This document shows positions 21,292 through 35,112 of a DNA stretch of 64,000 nt, one piece after another. The notes beneath the pieces were generated by a model. It ran no database searches, was not told the DNA's origin, and saw only the letters and a program-made list of their open reading frames with translations. The translations under genes and the position numbers were made by a program. The DNA comes from Isoetes taiwanensis (taxonomy: Eukaryota; Streptophyta; Lycopodiopsida; Isoetales; Isoetaceae), in the NCBI GenBank assembly GCA_021234155.1, contig JAJEKV010000375.1:124001-188000 (forward strand), read 5' to 3'. Positions within the stretch are counted from its first letter, which is position 1. Every line of letters starts with the position of its first letter.

Positions 21292-21615
21292 CAGTTTGGC
21301 AGATGATGAGAATCTGAAGTTCTGCTTTCAGCATTAGAGGATCGAGGTTGATTGGAGTTCTGAGTATTTTCTGATGGGGACTTTCCTCTTAAAGCTGCAA
21401 TGTTTGAGAAAGAATAAGCATATAGAAGCTAAGCAAAATAAACCTAACTCAGACCTAAGTATGAAATGCTAATAAGCTTAAGACAAATTAATGACGAACC
21501 CTAAAATGGTGAAGGACTTACCAACAAAAGGTGATGCAGAAGCAGCAGGAGGAGGATGGATTCCAAACAAAGACTGATCAACATTTACAGATTTGAGTGT
21601 GTCGAGGAGAGCCAT
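21292..21615 (-). CDS. 5' exons of an unrecognised, spliced plant gene
   Basis: Exon 1 (21615 to 21522) starts at an ATG and encodes MALLDTLKSVNVDQSLFGI plus a Pro/Ala/Ser stretch, ending at a strong donor (GTTG|GTAAGT). After a 127-bp intron, exon 2 (21394 to 21292) begins at an acceptor (ATTGCAG|CTTTAAG), stays in phase, and encodes a Ser/Asn/His-rich segment with a second strong donor (ACTG|GTAAGC). Lengths of 94 and 103 nt keep the frame exactly. A candidate third exon after TCACAG (about 21224) would stop after about ten codons, so the gene may continue farther left or be truncated. No domain is recognised; the Ser/Asn-rich N-terminus suggests a disordered nuclear protein, which is a guess. 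Confidence 0.5.
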
Positions 21616-22795
21616 TAAATCGAAAGGAGGAGCAAACAAAATGGTGACGAATAAGAGAAGCCCTGGCAAATAAGACAGGAACTGTGACAGAATTTATGCC
21701 CTAAAAGGATCCGGCACATACCTTTAAACCAAGGTACTCTGGCGGCTAGCCGCAGGGCCGCCATGGCTATGGACCCAGCCAGATGGGGGCATTGGGTCAT
21801 GCACTTTTTATGCTTGTGTATTTCCTCACAAAACAATTGGCCACTTTTTGCAAATTTCCAATGGTTCTTCCCAAAATGTGGGCTTCCATGCTCCCCTCTT
21901 AGCATCTGATAGCAAATATTAGGCCTACCAATTAGCATGCGAATCTGTTGTTTTGGTAGGCCTACCAATAACATGCCACATGTATTTGTCAGTTTCAACG
22001 CGGATCGGCTTATTCTATTCACTTCCAGATCTCACCTCATTGATCAAATGTTAATTTAGATGTCGGCTCTACCTGATGGTAACATGTCAAACTCCAGTCT
22101 TCATTTCTCCTTCTTCTTCTTCTTCTCTTTAACTGTTGTACTTTTCTAGGTGACCATGCTCAATATTTTAAGGGCGCTAGCCTATTCAACAACCACCAAT
22201 TACCCATCAAGTGTTCAACTCGTTGATGGTTAATGAATTACATTTTGTTGTCTTTGCAACTAGCCACATGATCGAGGAAGGAACGGCGCCGCCTCCAATA
22301 TCTTTCTTGTGTTCTAGGTCTCATCACATAATGGAGGCAAAGGAACGTGGATGTGAAATGGAGGCCACCAGCTTGTCTACATACTATAGGCAACATCGAC
22401 AACGTTTTCACGTCGGAATGTCTAGTAAAAAAATTATTATTCTACATACATCATTGACACCCTCAAATGTTTCGGTCTTAATCCAAATTGGGGCCCCAAT
22501 ATTTAGCAGTTTTCACAATATGTCCTACTTCTCAGGCATGGAGGCTAGACGCCGGCGACAACTATTTCACACAATCTAGAATGCCCAATAAGGTTTTTGA
22601 ATGAGTTTGTATGGTTCATTGTGGATGTAGTACATGTCACATTTTTTATAATTGAAGGACACCATTTTATTCATCGTCACATCATGAATACATTCTACAT
22701 AATCCACTCTGCAAAGCAATATCTTTAGAAGTTGCTTTGCATGTGATTATCTAGTATATATGGTAGATTTAAGGTCTCTACTTCAGTGGCAGTTT
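21616..22795. other. No gene recognised
   Basis: The longest ORF is 135 codons (minus, 21615-22022), then 122 codons (plus, 22211-22579). Neither has a recognisable domain. The upstream region of the 21615 gene lies here, with no clear TATA box. Confidence 0.3.
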
Positions 22796-22798
22796 TAA

Positions 22799-22944
22799 GG
22801 TCTCTACGACTGGATCGATTGGTCGTACTTGAACCCGTGACCTCGGGGTAATGAATTTTTAAGGTCCCCATTACTAGGCCGATGTTGGTCATATTTAAAC
22901 CCATGAGCTTGGGTGTGATAGTTTAAGGTCCTGCCACTAGACCA
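22799..22944 (-). repeat. Tandem tRNA-like heads, period 64 bp
   Basis: On the minus strand, TGGTCTAGTGGCAGG (A box, 22930-22944) and GGGTTTAAATATG (B box, 22891-22903). Then GGCCTAGTAATGGGG (22866-22880) and CACGGGTTCAAGTAC (22825-22839). Then a third partial A box near 22799-22816. Pol-III-like boxes are spaced as in a tRNA, but the acceptor stems do not match. A multimeric SINE is the likeliest reading. Confidence 0.55.
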
Positions 22945-24416
<1,472 letters not shown>

Positions 24417-25026
24417 CACATGGCAACATCCCATAGGGACATATGATGATCCCCTAAATGTTCCAAAAGAGACTTGAATACAAGATTTCCTAATTGCTAA
24501 TCTTAGCCATTGAAGCACAGGGAGAGAAAGAAGGAACAAAATCCGCAGTAGAAGCACAGGCAGAGGGTTCCAAAATATATGGATGAAATTGGGCATTTAA
24601 TCCAGCATGAATGAAAATCTGTGATTCTAAGCAGATTCTAGGGGCACAAAATATTTGCGATTCGAATGTTGACGTTCTGCGATTCTGTAATTACATGTTA
24701 TAATGTGGATTCTAGAAATTCGGCATTGCATGTAGGGGCACAAGAATTTAGCATTACATCAAGGGGATATTTTGCCTCTACAAATTCGGCATCTGCCTCT
24801 CCTCTAGTGCCATCTTTTTGAAGGGATTTTCTTTGCAACAAAGGGCTCCTTATCTTTGCAACAAAAAGCTTTTCTTTGTAAGGAATGGCTTTTTACTTGA
24901 TCATCAATTGATGAGCAACTGTGTGCCTTGCCAATTCGTTGTTGAGCATCAAGGAGAACTTGTGTGTCAGAACAAACATGACATCTAAAAATCTTGAAGA
25001 GATTCCCCCTTGGGTAGACTACCAGC

Positions 25027-25200
25027 CAGTGTTGTCAGGTACTTCAAGTACGATACAGGTACGGTATGTATTTAACGTATTAATACGGATTGTATACCTC
25101 CCAGATTAAAAGTACTTTAAATATATTTTTTGTATTTATTAAGTACTTGTAAAATACGTACTTTATGTATAGTACGTTACATACTTTATACCATTTTTAA
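25027..25200 (+). repeat. GTAC/CGTA-rich element (copy 1)
   Basis: Begins CAGTGTTGTCAGGTAC and is packed with GTAC, TACGT and ACGTA. Related copies are at 29935-30006, 32185-32370 and 38280-38475. The CAGTGTTGTAC terminus suggests a hAT-like MITE; length and the second end are uncertain. Confidence 0.45.
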
Positions 25201-25257
25201 AAACAGTTATGCACTCTATAATAGTTGCAATTATAGCATATTCAGTTTTAAACAAAA

Positions 25258-25660
25258 CTAGAAACGTGTGCCCGGCGATGCCGGGCATTATTAGTGTACA
25301 TGTGGATTGATTAGATATAATAAGAGTTGTAGGTGGAATAAAGAGTTGTAAATGTAATTGTGTTCGTAGATGTAATTGAGTGCCAAGCATAATGGGTTTT
25401 GCAGTTGGTTTTGTGATTTGCAGAAGTTAGCACATCTAATGCCTAGTCAATACAATTGCAATTGGAGTGTAGTTGATTATTATGGAGTGTGGTGGAATCG
25501 AAAGTGGACGATATGGGTATGGGGTGGAAGCAAAAGTGTATGATAGGTGCATGGATACGTGTACTTTTTTGGATTGATGGTGTTTCTAGATTGATAGTGG
25601 ATAATGTGCTTGCAAAAATTATATTGGCGCAAGATATATGGATCAAAGTTGTACATTGAT
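25258..25660 (-). mobile_element. Helitron-type element, 3' end (minus strand)
   Basis: On the minus strand TGCCCGGC-ATC-GCCGGGCA (perfect 8-bp stem, 25269-25287), ACACGTTT, CTAG (25258-25261), followed by T. The upstream part is A/C-rich (CACCTACAACTC), resembling the sequence before the 14057 terminus. The 5' end is not defined; the right limit is a guess. Confidence 0.6.
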
Positions 25661-28600
25661 AAGGTTCTTGCTATAGCTCAAGATCGTGTTATGTCGAGCA
25701 GTAGCAAACATGCGTGTAATATTACACATTCTAATCCCTTCGTTTATTGATATAGGCTTCCATGGATGTAGAGTCTAGAATAAACATGTGGAAGTCATAT
25801 AAGTGTGGGCTTCCATAAATGTGGGGTCTAGAATAAAGTTGTATGAGTTGTGGAAGGGCCAATTATTCTTTTATAACATGTTAAATTTGTTAAAAAGCCT
25901 TCTCATGGAATTGCAACACATTTTCACTATGACGTGGTATAGAGGCATACAATTTTTTAACTTGAGGTGCTAGCCATCAAGGCTGAAGAAAAAATAAGCG
26001 CTCTTGTTAATGCAAACACCATAAGCATACACAATCCGAACATGTGAAGTCCTGCTTGTTGGAATTCTCATCAATACACGGTATTCGGACCATCTGCTCA
26101 AAAGAACACATGTCTTGATGGGAATCTAGAACACATATTCACTACCAACCCATATGCACACACACGGATGTTTCATCGGACTTGCAACTTCAATCTTTCT
26201 CAAATCTTTTGCTAGAAATTGTATCCTAGGATTATTGAATAGAAACAAAAGAAATATCGATGTGGCAGAAATGGAAAAATGGGGCAATTCTAAGCATAAA
26301 TATAAATGGCTATTGATATTTTTGTACTCTCAATTAGTATACATACTCTAAAGGAGAAAGCGGATCTAAAAACTCAAACATAACGTCAAGCAAGTTTCAA
26401 AAACACCACGAGGTTCTTATTACTCGGTCCATAGATTCACCCTATTAACACCTAGGCCACTAATGTCAACTCTTTCCAGGGAAAAAGTTTTTGTGCCCCT
26501 CTTTGTCACCGAGCAACTCAATAGAAGACTTCTTTCTAGCCTCAAAGTTAAAGGAAATGCTTAAAGGGATGCCAAATCATCTCAAATGAGGTCTGTTTCT
26601 GCCTTTTGGATATTTATACCATATATACATTTGGCATGTAGCAGGTCATTCTCATAAATACCACCAAAAAATTTCATCATTTTATACAACATTGATAAAG
26701 CTCTCAATTTTTTACTGGCATTATTGTACATAAAATGAAGCGTACCTCGATGAGTCTGAACTTATGAACAAAGAGAATGCAAAAAAGCTATGGCTGTGAA
26801 TGATAAAAGTCATCAATAGAATGTGTAAAGTCAAACCCTACAATGTTCTTTTTGGGAAGAACACCAACATAGAGAATGCTCATGTCCCCGCAAATCACAG
26901 CAAGCAAAACATGATCCGTGTATGTAGCAATGAAAGATGGACAGAGAGATAGCTCTTTGAAATCACTGCTGCAAGCAACAATACAATGAGAGCCAAACCC
27001 TATTTGACATGAAAGAAGAATTCAATGATGATAAAATGAACATCAAGCACAAAATGAAAACAGGAAATTGTGGATTATGGATCAAATTCGGTCACCATTG
27101 CAAATGCAAGTTATCTATCTACATCATAAAATAAAAAAGGGTATCCAAAGCAATCTCATGGGTTGGACATATTTAAAAGAAGCAAGATTAGGTAAGATAT
27201 AAGGTGCAATCGATAGCTAACTAATCTGGAACAAACATGAAGCCTTAATCATGTCCTAACATGAACACTAAAGGCTGTGGCTCCGACTTCCTCTCTATCT
27301 CGACATCGACGCAACCATGTTCTTGATTGCATTCTTACCATACTACAAAAGAGTCGCTAATTCGTTGCCTTGCTAGATGGGATGTCGAGCAGAGGCACGG
27401 ATATATACGTGATACGAGCTTGTGCACCAACTTATTCACTTGATTTCACAACAAAATAAGAGATCCTTGGTGTTATCTAGAACATCCAAAGCTCTTCACG
27501 TAAATAGCTTCAACCGAATAACCCATCTAAAATGCATAAACCGGTGTAAAACAAAGCGACAAATGAACTAATCACATAAAAGAATGCTTGAAATTGTATG
27601 TCATCTATAAAAGGGGAAGGGGCGTTCGATAAAGCTTATGAAAATAGAACATTCATATAAAAGATTTATGAGCTAATAATTAGAACCTAATAATCATGAA
27701 AAAGAAAAGCCCTCTTGTAGTTCTCGAACTGTACCTATTATATAAAGCAAAAGCCTTCAAGAAATGGATTTCTTTGTGGTATTTTATCGCATCAAAGCTG
27801 GATTAATCTTGGAGATATTTGAATGCTAAACTTTAGAAAATGGCTCAAACACTGCCTGCAAATCCGTTAGAGAATGGCTGCAAATGCAAACGTGATTTCA
27901 GGAGGTTTCTTTAGCCTCCCACATGAAAATAGATCCAACAATTAATAGATAATGCCATTATAGGATTCATGGATTTACCTTTCACACCATTCACTACTAA
28001 CGGTTCCAAGCTCACCTTGAAACTCTCAAATCTCGTCTCCAAGCTGCCTGTAAGGGAGAATACTAACTCTTAAGCGGAAAATGCAAAACCGGATGCAAGG
28101 TGAAGTTCAAAACACAGATTTCTAATAAAATTCTTAAGCAAAATGTGGAAAACTATGCAAAAACCCTTTACAATCTTGACCCCTATAATTAGAATAAAAT
28201 ATACACACATAATAAAACTGGTTTGCCTACAGTGGACAACAATCATGTACAAATTAAACCGTGAACATTCTATAATTTTATAGGTTTACCGAAGAACCAT
28301 TACTTAGCACTATCGTAATGCTGATTGACACTGTAACCGAAATAAGAAACGCTGGATTGGACAAACTGAAGGTATCAACTCTTTATTATATGCTTCTTTG
28401 GCTCCAAGGTAGACACAACTGTAAACTCAACACAGTACCTTAAGAAATGCAATGCAAGTCGAATCCGCCAGGCTCCAGTCTTCAGAAACCAGGCACTGGG
28501 AAAAAAAAAAGGCGAATCTGTTCTAAATGTAAGATGGCCGCTCATGCTGAAGAGATAGAGCTTTGAACCCTTGAAACGTTTGAAGCAGAAAGAAAATTCA

Positions 28601-28744
28601 TATGCGCCAGATTGTACGCAGCTGCTGCTAACCTCCGCTACCTACTTTGCTCTTCTTTGCTCTTTGAAGACGCACCCAATAAATTTTAGATTTTGAAAAT
28701 AGCGGAGAAGGACCGCCAAGAGAAAAGTGTGCCGGAAGGGGGAG
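25661..28744. other. No gene recognised
   Basis: Three kilobases of AT-rich sequence with only short ORFs, no arrays and no element ends that I can defend. Confidence 0.35.
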
Positions 28745-28783
28745 AGGGAACGCCGCATGCGGCGTTACATGCGGCGTTCCCGG
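28745..28783 (-). repeat. 40-bp structured motif (copy 2)
   Basis: GGGAACGCCGCAT (28746-28758) and ATGCGGCGTTCCC (28769-28781) are perfect inverted repeats. Within them AACGCCGCATGCGGCGTT is itself a perfect palindrome (28749-28766). Same motif as 8052-8091. Confidence 0.65.
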
Positions 28784-29007
28784 CACAAACATCAAAGCCT
28801 TACCATTTTAAAAGATAAGATATCATACTACATTCTCCATAATAAAGAGTTTTCTCAAAAAAAATAGCCAAGACAAGAATAGCTATAGATAAAGTTTACA
28901 CTCCTCATAATAAAACTTAAGTTTGAAAACTTAAAGAAAATATTTTGAAGAGGTATTTTCCCAAAGTAATAGAGAATAGAACAAATTAGGATATCCGCAG
29001 AGCATGG

Positions 29008-29190
29008 AACATCCTAAGGATGCTTCTATCCTAAACAGATCTGCAAAGAATGCATTAATGATCGAACTGAACAATCGGGAAGCACCTGAGCAGGAAGAGG
29101 CACCTGAGGTTGAGCTGAGCATCCCCTATTGCAGCCAAATACATGAGGTTTTGCTGTAGCTGTAGCTGGTATCAAATTGCCAAACTGCAT
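29008..29190 (-). CDS. Candidate exon, unrecognised
   Basis: On the minus strand an acceptor-like CCTTATGCAG at about 29190 is followed by an open frame (FGNLIPATATAKPHVFGCN..., Gln/Pro-rich after it) ending in a stop near 29015. It could be a 3' exon of a minus-strand gene. No domain and no partner exons identified. Confidence 0.2.
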
Positions 29191-29810
29191 AAGGTAAAGA
29201 TAAAGATAAGATCTCTACACTAAAATTTTGAAAAGGTAACATTCCATCTGTTATTCCAATGCATAAAAACGTCTAAAATATGGATATTCCAATTCATATG
29301 AGCTAGAGAGAGATGTAATATTTACCTGACAGGCACGAACATGGCCTCTTTGCATACATGGCGTTGTTCATACACCTTTAAAAGGTAGGCTCGGACAGTA
29401 AGAACACTCAATAATCTTTTTAAAGCTGCAAATGCAATTGAATATTGCATGCTGATTAAGATACTTATTGTACGCACTCCGCCAGCTTGCCAAGATTCTA
29501 GTAATTAAGAATGGCTAGGATAAATTCTATACTTTTGCTTAAATACTGTAACAAAATGCTCCATAAACCTTAAGATGGATATTCAGCCCAAAGAAATAGA
29601 CATAATACATTCATTCAGACGTAAACCACCGAATCGTGATCCTCCTATAAACCGACAGCCTCCTATAATTTGTAACTGTAACCTGTAGGTAAGGAGCATG
29701 GCTGGCAGCTATTTAGAGCAAGCAGAAGAGAAAAAGAGAAAGAGAGGGAAAAAGTGCCTACGATGAATTATTTTGTCTAATTTTAATTTTGAGTGTAAAT
29801 AATTTAAGCC

Positions 29811-29852
29811 CTTCTTTTGGGTCCCATAGGCCGATTGGTCTCCATGGACGAT
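29811..29852 (+). repeat. Solo LINE 3' terminal block
   Basis: CTTCTTTTGGGTCCCATAGG, CCGATTGG and TCTCCATGGACGAT only. The extreme 3' end of the family, with no hairpin and no clear tail. Confidence 0.7.
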
Positions 29853-29934
29853 GTATGTACTATAAGTATTTTTTGGACTAATATGTCAAGTACAATAACA
29901 AAAAGATTGGCAATCTAGCAAGGTAACTTTAAGG

Positions 29935-30010
29935 TATAATACGTACGGTACTATACATGAGATACTATACGTACCTAGAGGTAAAATATACATATGCAAA
30001 CAACACTGCT
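29935..30010 (-). repeat. GTAC/CGTA-rich element (copy 2)
   Basis: On the minus strand it starts CAGTGTTGTTTGCATATG and contains GGTACGTATAG and CCGTACGTATT. Confidence 0.4.
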
Positions 30011-30527
30011 ACTAGCAGTGTCATTCCATTGCAGTTGTCTTCTCAAGTCAATCGCGTTTGGAAGTCGCATAGTGGACTTCATGCATCTCAGTTTGTAGCA
30101 TCGGCTTATGGGCTTCTAGCGCTTCAGGATACGTTGCCGCCTTCGGATAAGTGGTCGCTTAAGCTTCCAGGGAGTAAGTGGCCTGCCATGTTGAAGTGGG
30201 CGTGGAATACATTGCCTCCTCCGTACCCTTTTGTGGCAGATCTTGCACCGTAGCCTCAGGGTGAATGTCAGAGTTCACAGGTTCAAGCCTCAGGTAGCGG
30301 AAACATGCCCTCTATGTGGGAGGCGTCGAGAGACCATTGAGCACTGCTTTGTCCTATGCACAGAGGTAGGGGCAGCTTGGTCCTGGGTGAGAGCCCTCTT
30401 TGGGTCTTCACTGTGCAGTCAGAAGATTCTCTTGGGAGTCTTTCCTAGCAATTGGCCAGTGGCCAAGCAGCAAGCGTTCCATCTATGCAGAGCTTGGCTT
30501 CTGTGGTTGAATAGGATGCAAAGATAA
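30011..30527 (+). pseudogene. L1 ORF2 C-terminal fragment with zf-RVT
   Basis: Two overlapping frames (29957-30253 and 30231-30527) with a frameshift near 30235 give a shared L1 C-terminus: WQILHRSLRVN, then CPLCGRRRETIEHCFVLC (from 30305) and HLCRAWLLWLNRMQR. It aligns with 19590-19930 of the full-length L1 but is clearly a different subfamily. The fragment is cut at both ends, with no poly(A), and sits directly against a GTAC-rich element. Confidence 0.8.
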
Positions 30528-30684
30528 CACATTGGCTATCCAATGTAATGTTAAATAAATCTTATAATTGGGACATGTTGGTTGAACTTCTGGACAAGAA
30601 AAGAGACTATGCTCAAGTATTTCAACATCTAAAAGGCAAAGCAAGCATATTGCAGAGATAGATCATGGCGATGCCGCAAGGCAT

Positions 30685-32110
30685 TTACACGTAAAACTGG
30701 CTACCAAAGTATAGAATTAAAATGGAACAACTTATCCCAGCCAATGCCATGTACGAACCCACGTGGATTTTGGAATTTGCAATTGCCATCCATTTGGCAG
30801 TGGGAGAGGTAGTGGTGCTAAGAGAAGATGATATATGGAGCTGACAGAGTGCTTGCCATTGTAGATATCCTCGTGACGACCCCAAGGCACCCTTTCCATG
30901 ATACCAACCTCCACTATAAGAGGAAAGTGCTCTACTACCTTCTCCCATATAGTCACATCCTAACATGAGAGTAGGAATTTTGCTTGAAATTCAGGCCATG
31001 AGAAGAGAAAACCACCTTCATACCATGCTTGAATAGAGGCGATCCCTACTATGGCCTATCATCTTTATATAAAGGGATGAACTGATGTAGCAAGTGGAGG
31101 TGTTGAGAGGTTTAGCGACAATGATGCCCAACACTATCGAGTATCTAGTAGAGCATGGATAGAAGGACATGGTCAAAATAGATGTATGACTGCATCCCAC
31201 ACTGCTGATAATGCTCGTAGGAAGGAAGAAGCATTTGGAAAAGGTTCAAGAGGGTGATATAGAGTGCAAGGAAGAACTAGTTTGCCTGCCTTCTTGCATA
31301 GAAAGATACAATGAGCAAGAGATTGTTTGACAATACATCGACCAAGACAGCCATCTTCACTATTCAGAACCCTCCAAATGAATTTTCGAGATGCGGACCT
31401 TACTCTACAATAAGAAATCCATCATATCCATACCACCTACCCATTTGGAGAGGATGCATTTAGACCAGGCCACCTCCATATAAAATTTTGAACTATTGCA
31501 ATGAGCTCTTATACTTTGACTTGTGAAGCTACCAGCAAGGTGGCCATATAAAAATAGGTACTACTGCGTACTGATTTGGCCACTATAATGCGACCAACAA
31601 GAGATAAATTTGCAGTTGACCACTAAAACAAGTGTCTCTCCAAATCCTTGATAATTTCTTACTAGACTGCTCCTGCACTAACATAAATACTAAAATTCTA
31701 AATAACTTGTTGGCATGTCCATGAGCAAGAAGCTTTCATAAATAATCATGAACACATATTAGAATTGGAGTATCAGATGTCCATAAGGCTATACACTTTT
31801 GCTATCTCACTAGCACACTAGAAACCAATGAGAATGCAACTAAGAGCAGTCTTGTGGCTTCAAGTTTCTCAGCATAAGTGACTAGAAAGAGGAACATATC
31901 ATTTACATACATTGCAAACCTCTTGCATACCGTTATCCATAGAGAGACCCTGAAGGAGCCCCTCCATTGTCGCAATAACAAATAACTATAACAAAATTTT
32001 TGCAACAATTATGAAAAGGAGTAGTGTTAAAGGCATCCCCGAATGAATACCACGACTATGTGGGAAAACCTATGATGACTCCCCATGAAAAAGAACAACA
32101 GCCTGAGCAG
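30685..32110 (-). pseudogene. Heavily decayed L1 reverse transcriptase
   Basis: Reading the minus strand, pieces match the 17.6-19.5 kb L1 in order. They are an RGI..G.PL..LLFIIVA-like motif (about 31990-32050), AMYVNDMFLFL (31802-32008 frame; the catalytic YADD has become YVND), EKLEATRLLLVAFSLVSS, LVGRIIVAKSVRSSTYFY (about 31560-31610) and later scraps to about 30700. Frame changes roughly every 100-200 bp show great age. Confidence 0.7.
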
Positions 32111-32184
32111 AAATATGCAGCTTCATGACATCTGATATGAATTGTAGCCCAAATCCCGAGCTGAGCATATACAAATGCATAAAC

Positions 32185-32370
32185 TCCCACCCAGTGTAGG
32201 TTACGTACGCGTACGGAACCTTTTCTGTACCTAATATACCGTACTCATGCATACCATACATACATTACCTAATCATGCATTATTCTAAGATAAATTTTAA
32301 TAAGTACACGTCTGTTACCTCTAGGAGACGTAACATACCATACAGTTCGTTACGTACGTACATATGTATG
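32185..32370 (+). repeat. GTAC/CGTA-rich element (copy 3)
   Basis: CAGTGTAGGTTACGTACGCG at the left; many TACGTA/GTACGTAC steps to about 32370. Confidence 0.4.
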
Positions 32371-33139
32371 TATAAGTTGTATAATATCATTTATTTTTTT
32401 CATTTTCACGCCCTAAACCATGGTCGAAGCAGACCCCTTATAAAACTTCGATCTCTGACCTTTCAAACTGTGATTTCCGATCTTTTAAAGAATCAAACTC
32501 AGGTATACAAGTATCTCTGATCCACCCAGTATTAGTTAGTTGGCCGACGACTGCAATGGCTAACTTTGTCTTGCTCAATAAATTATTTTCAGGGAATACA
32601 ACAGATAGATCATATCATTGTCTGCATTGATCGAGTTTCATTGGAGGAGGTCGTTTTTCTGCTAAGGCCCGCTAATTTGATAAGGTCAGAATGATAAAGA
32701 ATCATGTAGCGGTACTGTTGTCTCCTTTATTCTTCTTTTCTGTCTGCTGCATGCTCAATTTATCTTAGCCATAGACATGGGTTCTTATGTTCTTATATTC
32801 CGGGAACACATTTGATACTTAAAGCTTTTGAATGCTCCATTTTTGTAAAGATTAGCTATGATCTGAATTGTCTACTTACGTTAAAGGCCTAAACTTTTCA
32901 TCTAGTTTTATCTCAAAAGGCATATGATGAACAAACGTAACTAATGTGAAATGCTAGATTGGTGTAGATACCATAGCAGGGGAATCATGCAGATTACTAT
33001 GTGCAAAGCTAGAAATGGATAAGAAACTTGCTATGTGGTATGAGTTTATGGTTACATGACCTGGAGGTTATAGTCTAAAAAAAATAGCATTATGCTACAC
33101 CGAGCATGTCTGAGATTGAGTTGAACAGTAATTTGAGCT
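32371..33139. other. No gene recognised
   Basis: AT-rich; nothing to report. Confidence 0.4.
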
Positions 33140-35112
33140 TTAAGTAATCATTATACCTTCTCTTGCATCCAAGATAGGAAAAGGATGGTCGCTCGTGACG
33201 ATGGCACTTAGGGCGGTCGGCGGTTTTCTTGTAACTTGAGCATCTGGACTCCGTTTTTTATGATCTTTAGTTTGTTGGAAAGCTTCTCCCGAGAGCTCTC
33301 CATCAACATCAATTTTGTTAGGGTTTGCTATCAGATTGGGGGCCGGGTTTGGGTCTGCTTGATTTGGGCCAGTTATAGTAGGGATTGGGAAGACAGATAT
33401 TGCTCCAACATCCAAGGCGCCGGCAAAACGGCGTGAGTCTACCACCAGTTTGGTGATACATGATCCCCTAGTTGCTGCGCAAAAAGAAGTAAATAATTCA
33501 GTTGGAAGCTCTTTGCCTTCGGTGGTGGCTACTTCAGTGGTTCTTGAAAAAAGGAATTTTCCTCCCTTGCAAGGCGCTGCGAATAAGGGCACAGAAGTTA
33601 ATGGGAATTTGCAACAAACTGGTACAGATTCCAGTCCTAATGTAGTTCCTCAGCCTCGGGCAAATGATAGTGCTTGGAAGTCATCTGATTCTGTTACAAA
33701 AGTTTCATATCAAAGATTTAATGATATCTAATGCATCTAGAAAGGCAAGGGTAGCCGCTGCTTTACAGATATTGTCTGAAGGGAGTAAGGAAGAGATGTC
33801 GGCAATCTTGGACACATTGAAAGCCCGATAGATTCAACTTCAACAACAATTGCCTCCAGATGACATATTTTACCAGTCTGACTGTCAGAGTGCGATTCAA
33901 GCTTCTGGTATTCCTGTGGTTGAGGTGGACCATCAAGCTCATATTAAGTATACTGAGAACTTATCTTCCTGTGCAGTTCTTGGGTATTTTACTGGTGGCT
34001 ATTTAGATTTTTCTCGATTCCGTGTTTGGTTATCTCGGCTTTTGAGACGCCTTCAATTTCCTCATTTTCAGTCCATCAAGTTGTTGGCAAAAAGCTTTGT
34101 TCTTATTATGTTTGAAAGTAGTGATGTAGTGGACTTGGTGGGGAATATAGAATGTACCAGTATTATTCTCCTGGCTTTACTCCAGATATGGTTCGTGCAT
34201 TAAAGATGCCTTCCTGGTTCTCGTTACCTAATCTTCCTCCTGATCTAATGGCTCATCAATTTCTAGTTGCAATTGCAACGGGACTTGGTGTTCATATCTC
34301 ACACTCCATCATGAATGCTCCAAGAATTTGTGTTTCTATGCCAGTGGACTCGCCTTTACCAGATTGTATAGTTGTGAAGAGCGGGCCTTGGTATAAAAAG
34401 CTGGATCTTAAGCTTCTGAATGGTCCAGAATTAGCCCGTCTGTTTCCTCATAAGCAGGATTTTGTTAGCTTTCGTCGAGGTACTCGTGCATCTCAGGCAT
34501 CTGTTCACCATTCTTCCCAGGTTCAAGCTCCCATTGTTATTTCTTCATCTATTCATGATCAACCTTTGCCGGTTGCTTTGCATTCCTCGTCTATGGAAGA
34601 TGCTCTACATACAGTTTCGGTGGTGTCACCCTTAGCACATCAGCTGCAGCTATAGTTCCTACTACTCTCCACGTTGTTGCTTCTGCCTCTCATGCTTTTG
34701 AGGTTGTTATAGCTGATGGTCCTAATCTTCAGTGTGCTAAAGAGTCATGGCAAAAGGTCAATTGGAAGAAGGCAGCGAGGAAGAAGTCTGTTATGTCATC
34801 TCATGAGGCTATCCTGCCTCGTACTATTCAGTGACATGATAATTTGATGTCTATTGATGATCATCTCGATGATGCAGAACATGATGATTGTGATGAGACC
34901 ATTAAACGCCTCAAGGTGGCACAAGGTATGATTATATTTTGTGTATGGGTGGTTTTGCCTAGTGGATTATTTCGTCCTCTAGGTTTTGAGTCCCATGTCA
35001 CAGGTCCCTTTGTATGTATCTTTTTTTTTTTTGAAGAACGTGTTTTACTTCCCCTTTGTATGTATCTTGATTTTCCTTGATAATAGATTGTCGTCCTTCA
35101 AAAAAATAAAAA
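33140..35112 (+). mobile_element. L1 lacking ORF2 (ORF1-only)
   Basis: ORF1 remnants run from about 33190 to about 34950, directly followed by a short 3' UTR ending GTCCTTC and an interrupted poly(A) (35099-35112). The full-length L1 also ends ATCCTTC plus poly(A), so the 3' end is authentic, yet no endonuclease or RT sequence lies between. This is the structure of a HAL1-like half-L1. No convincing target-site duplication was seen. Confidence 0.75.
33450..34950 (+). pseudogene. L1 ORF1 (DUF4283-like), frameshifted
   Basis: The frames at 33450-33731, 33850-34203, 34152-34655 and 34844-35080 join into one ORF1. Order: a polar N-terminus; the VLGYFTGGYLDFSRFRVWL and PHFQSIKLLAKSFVLIMF core (33975-34115); then SWFSLPNLPPDLM, HSIMNAPRICVS and a Lys-rich stretch (SWQKVNWKKAARKK, about 34745-34790). 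Stops at 33829-33831 and 34653-34655 and shifts near 33731 and 34150-34200 disable it. It keeps the LPNLP block that the copy at 15503 has lost. Confidence 0.75.
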
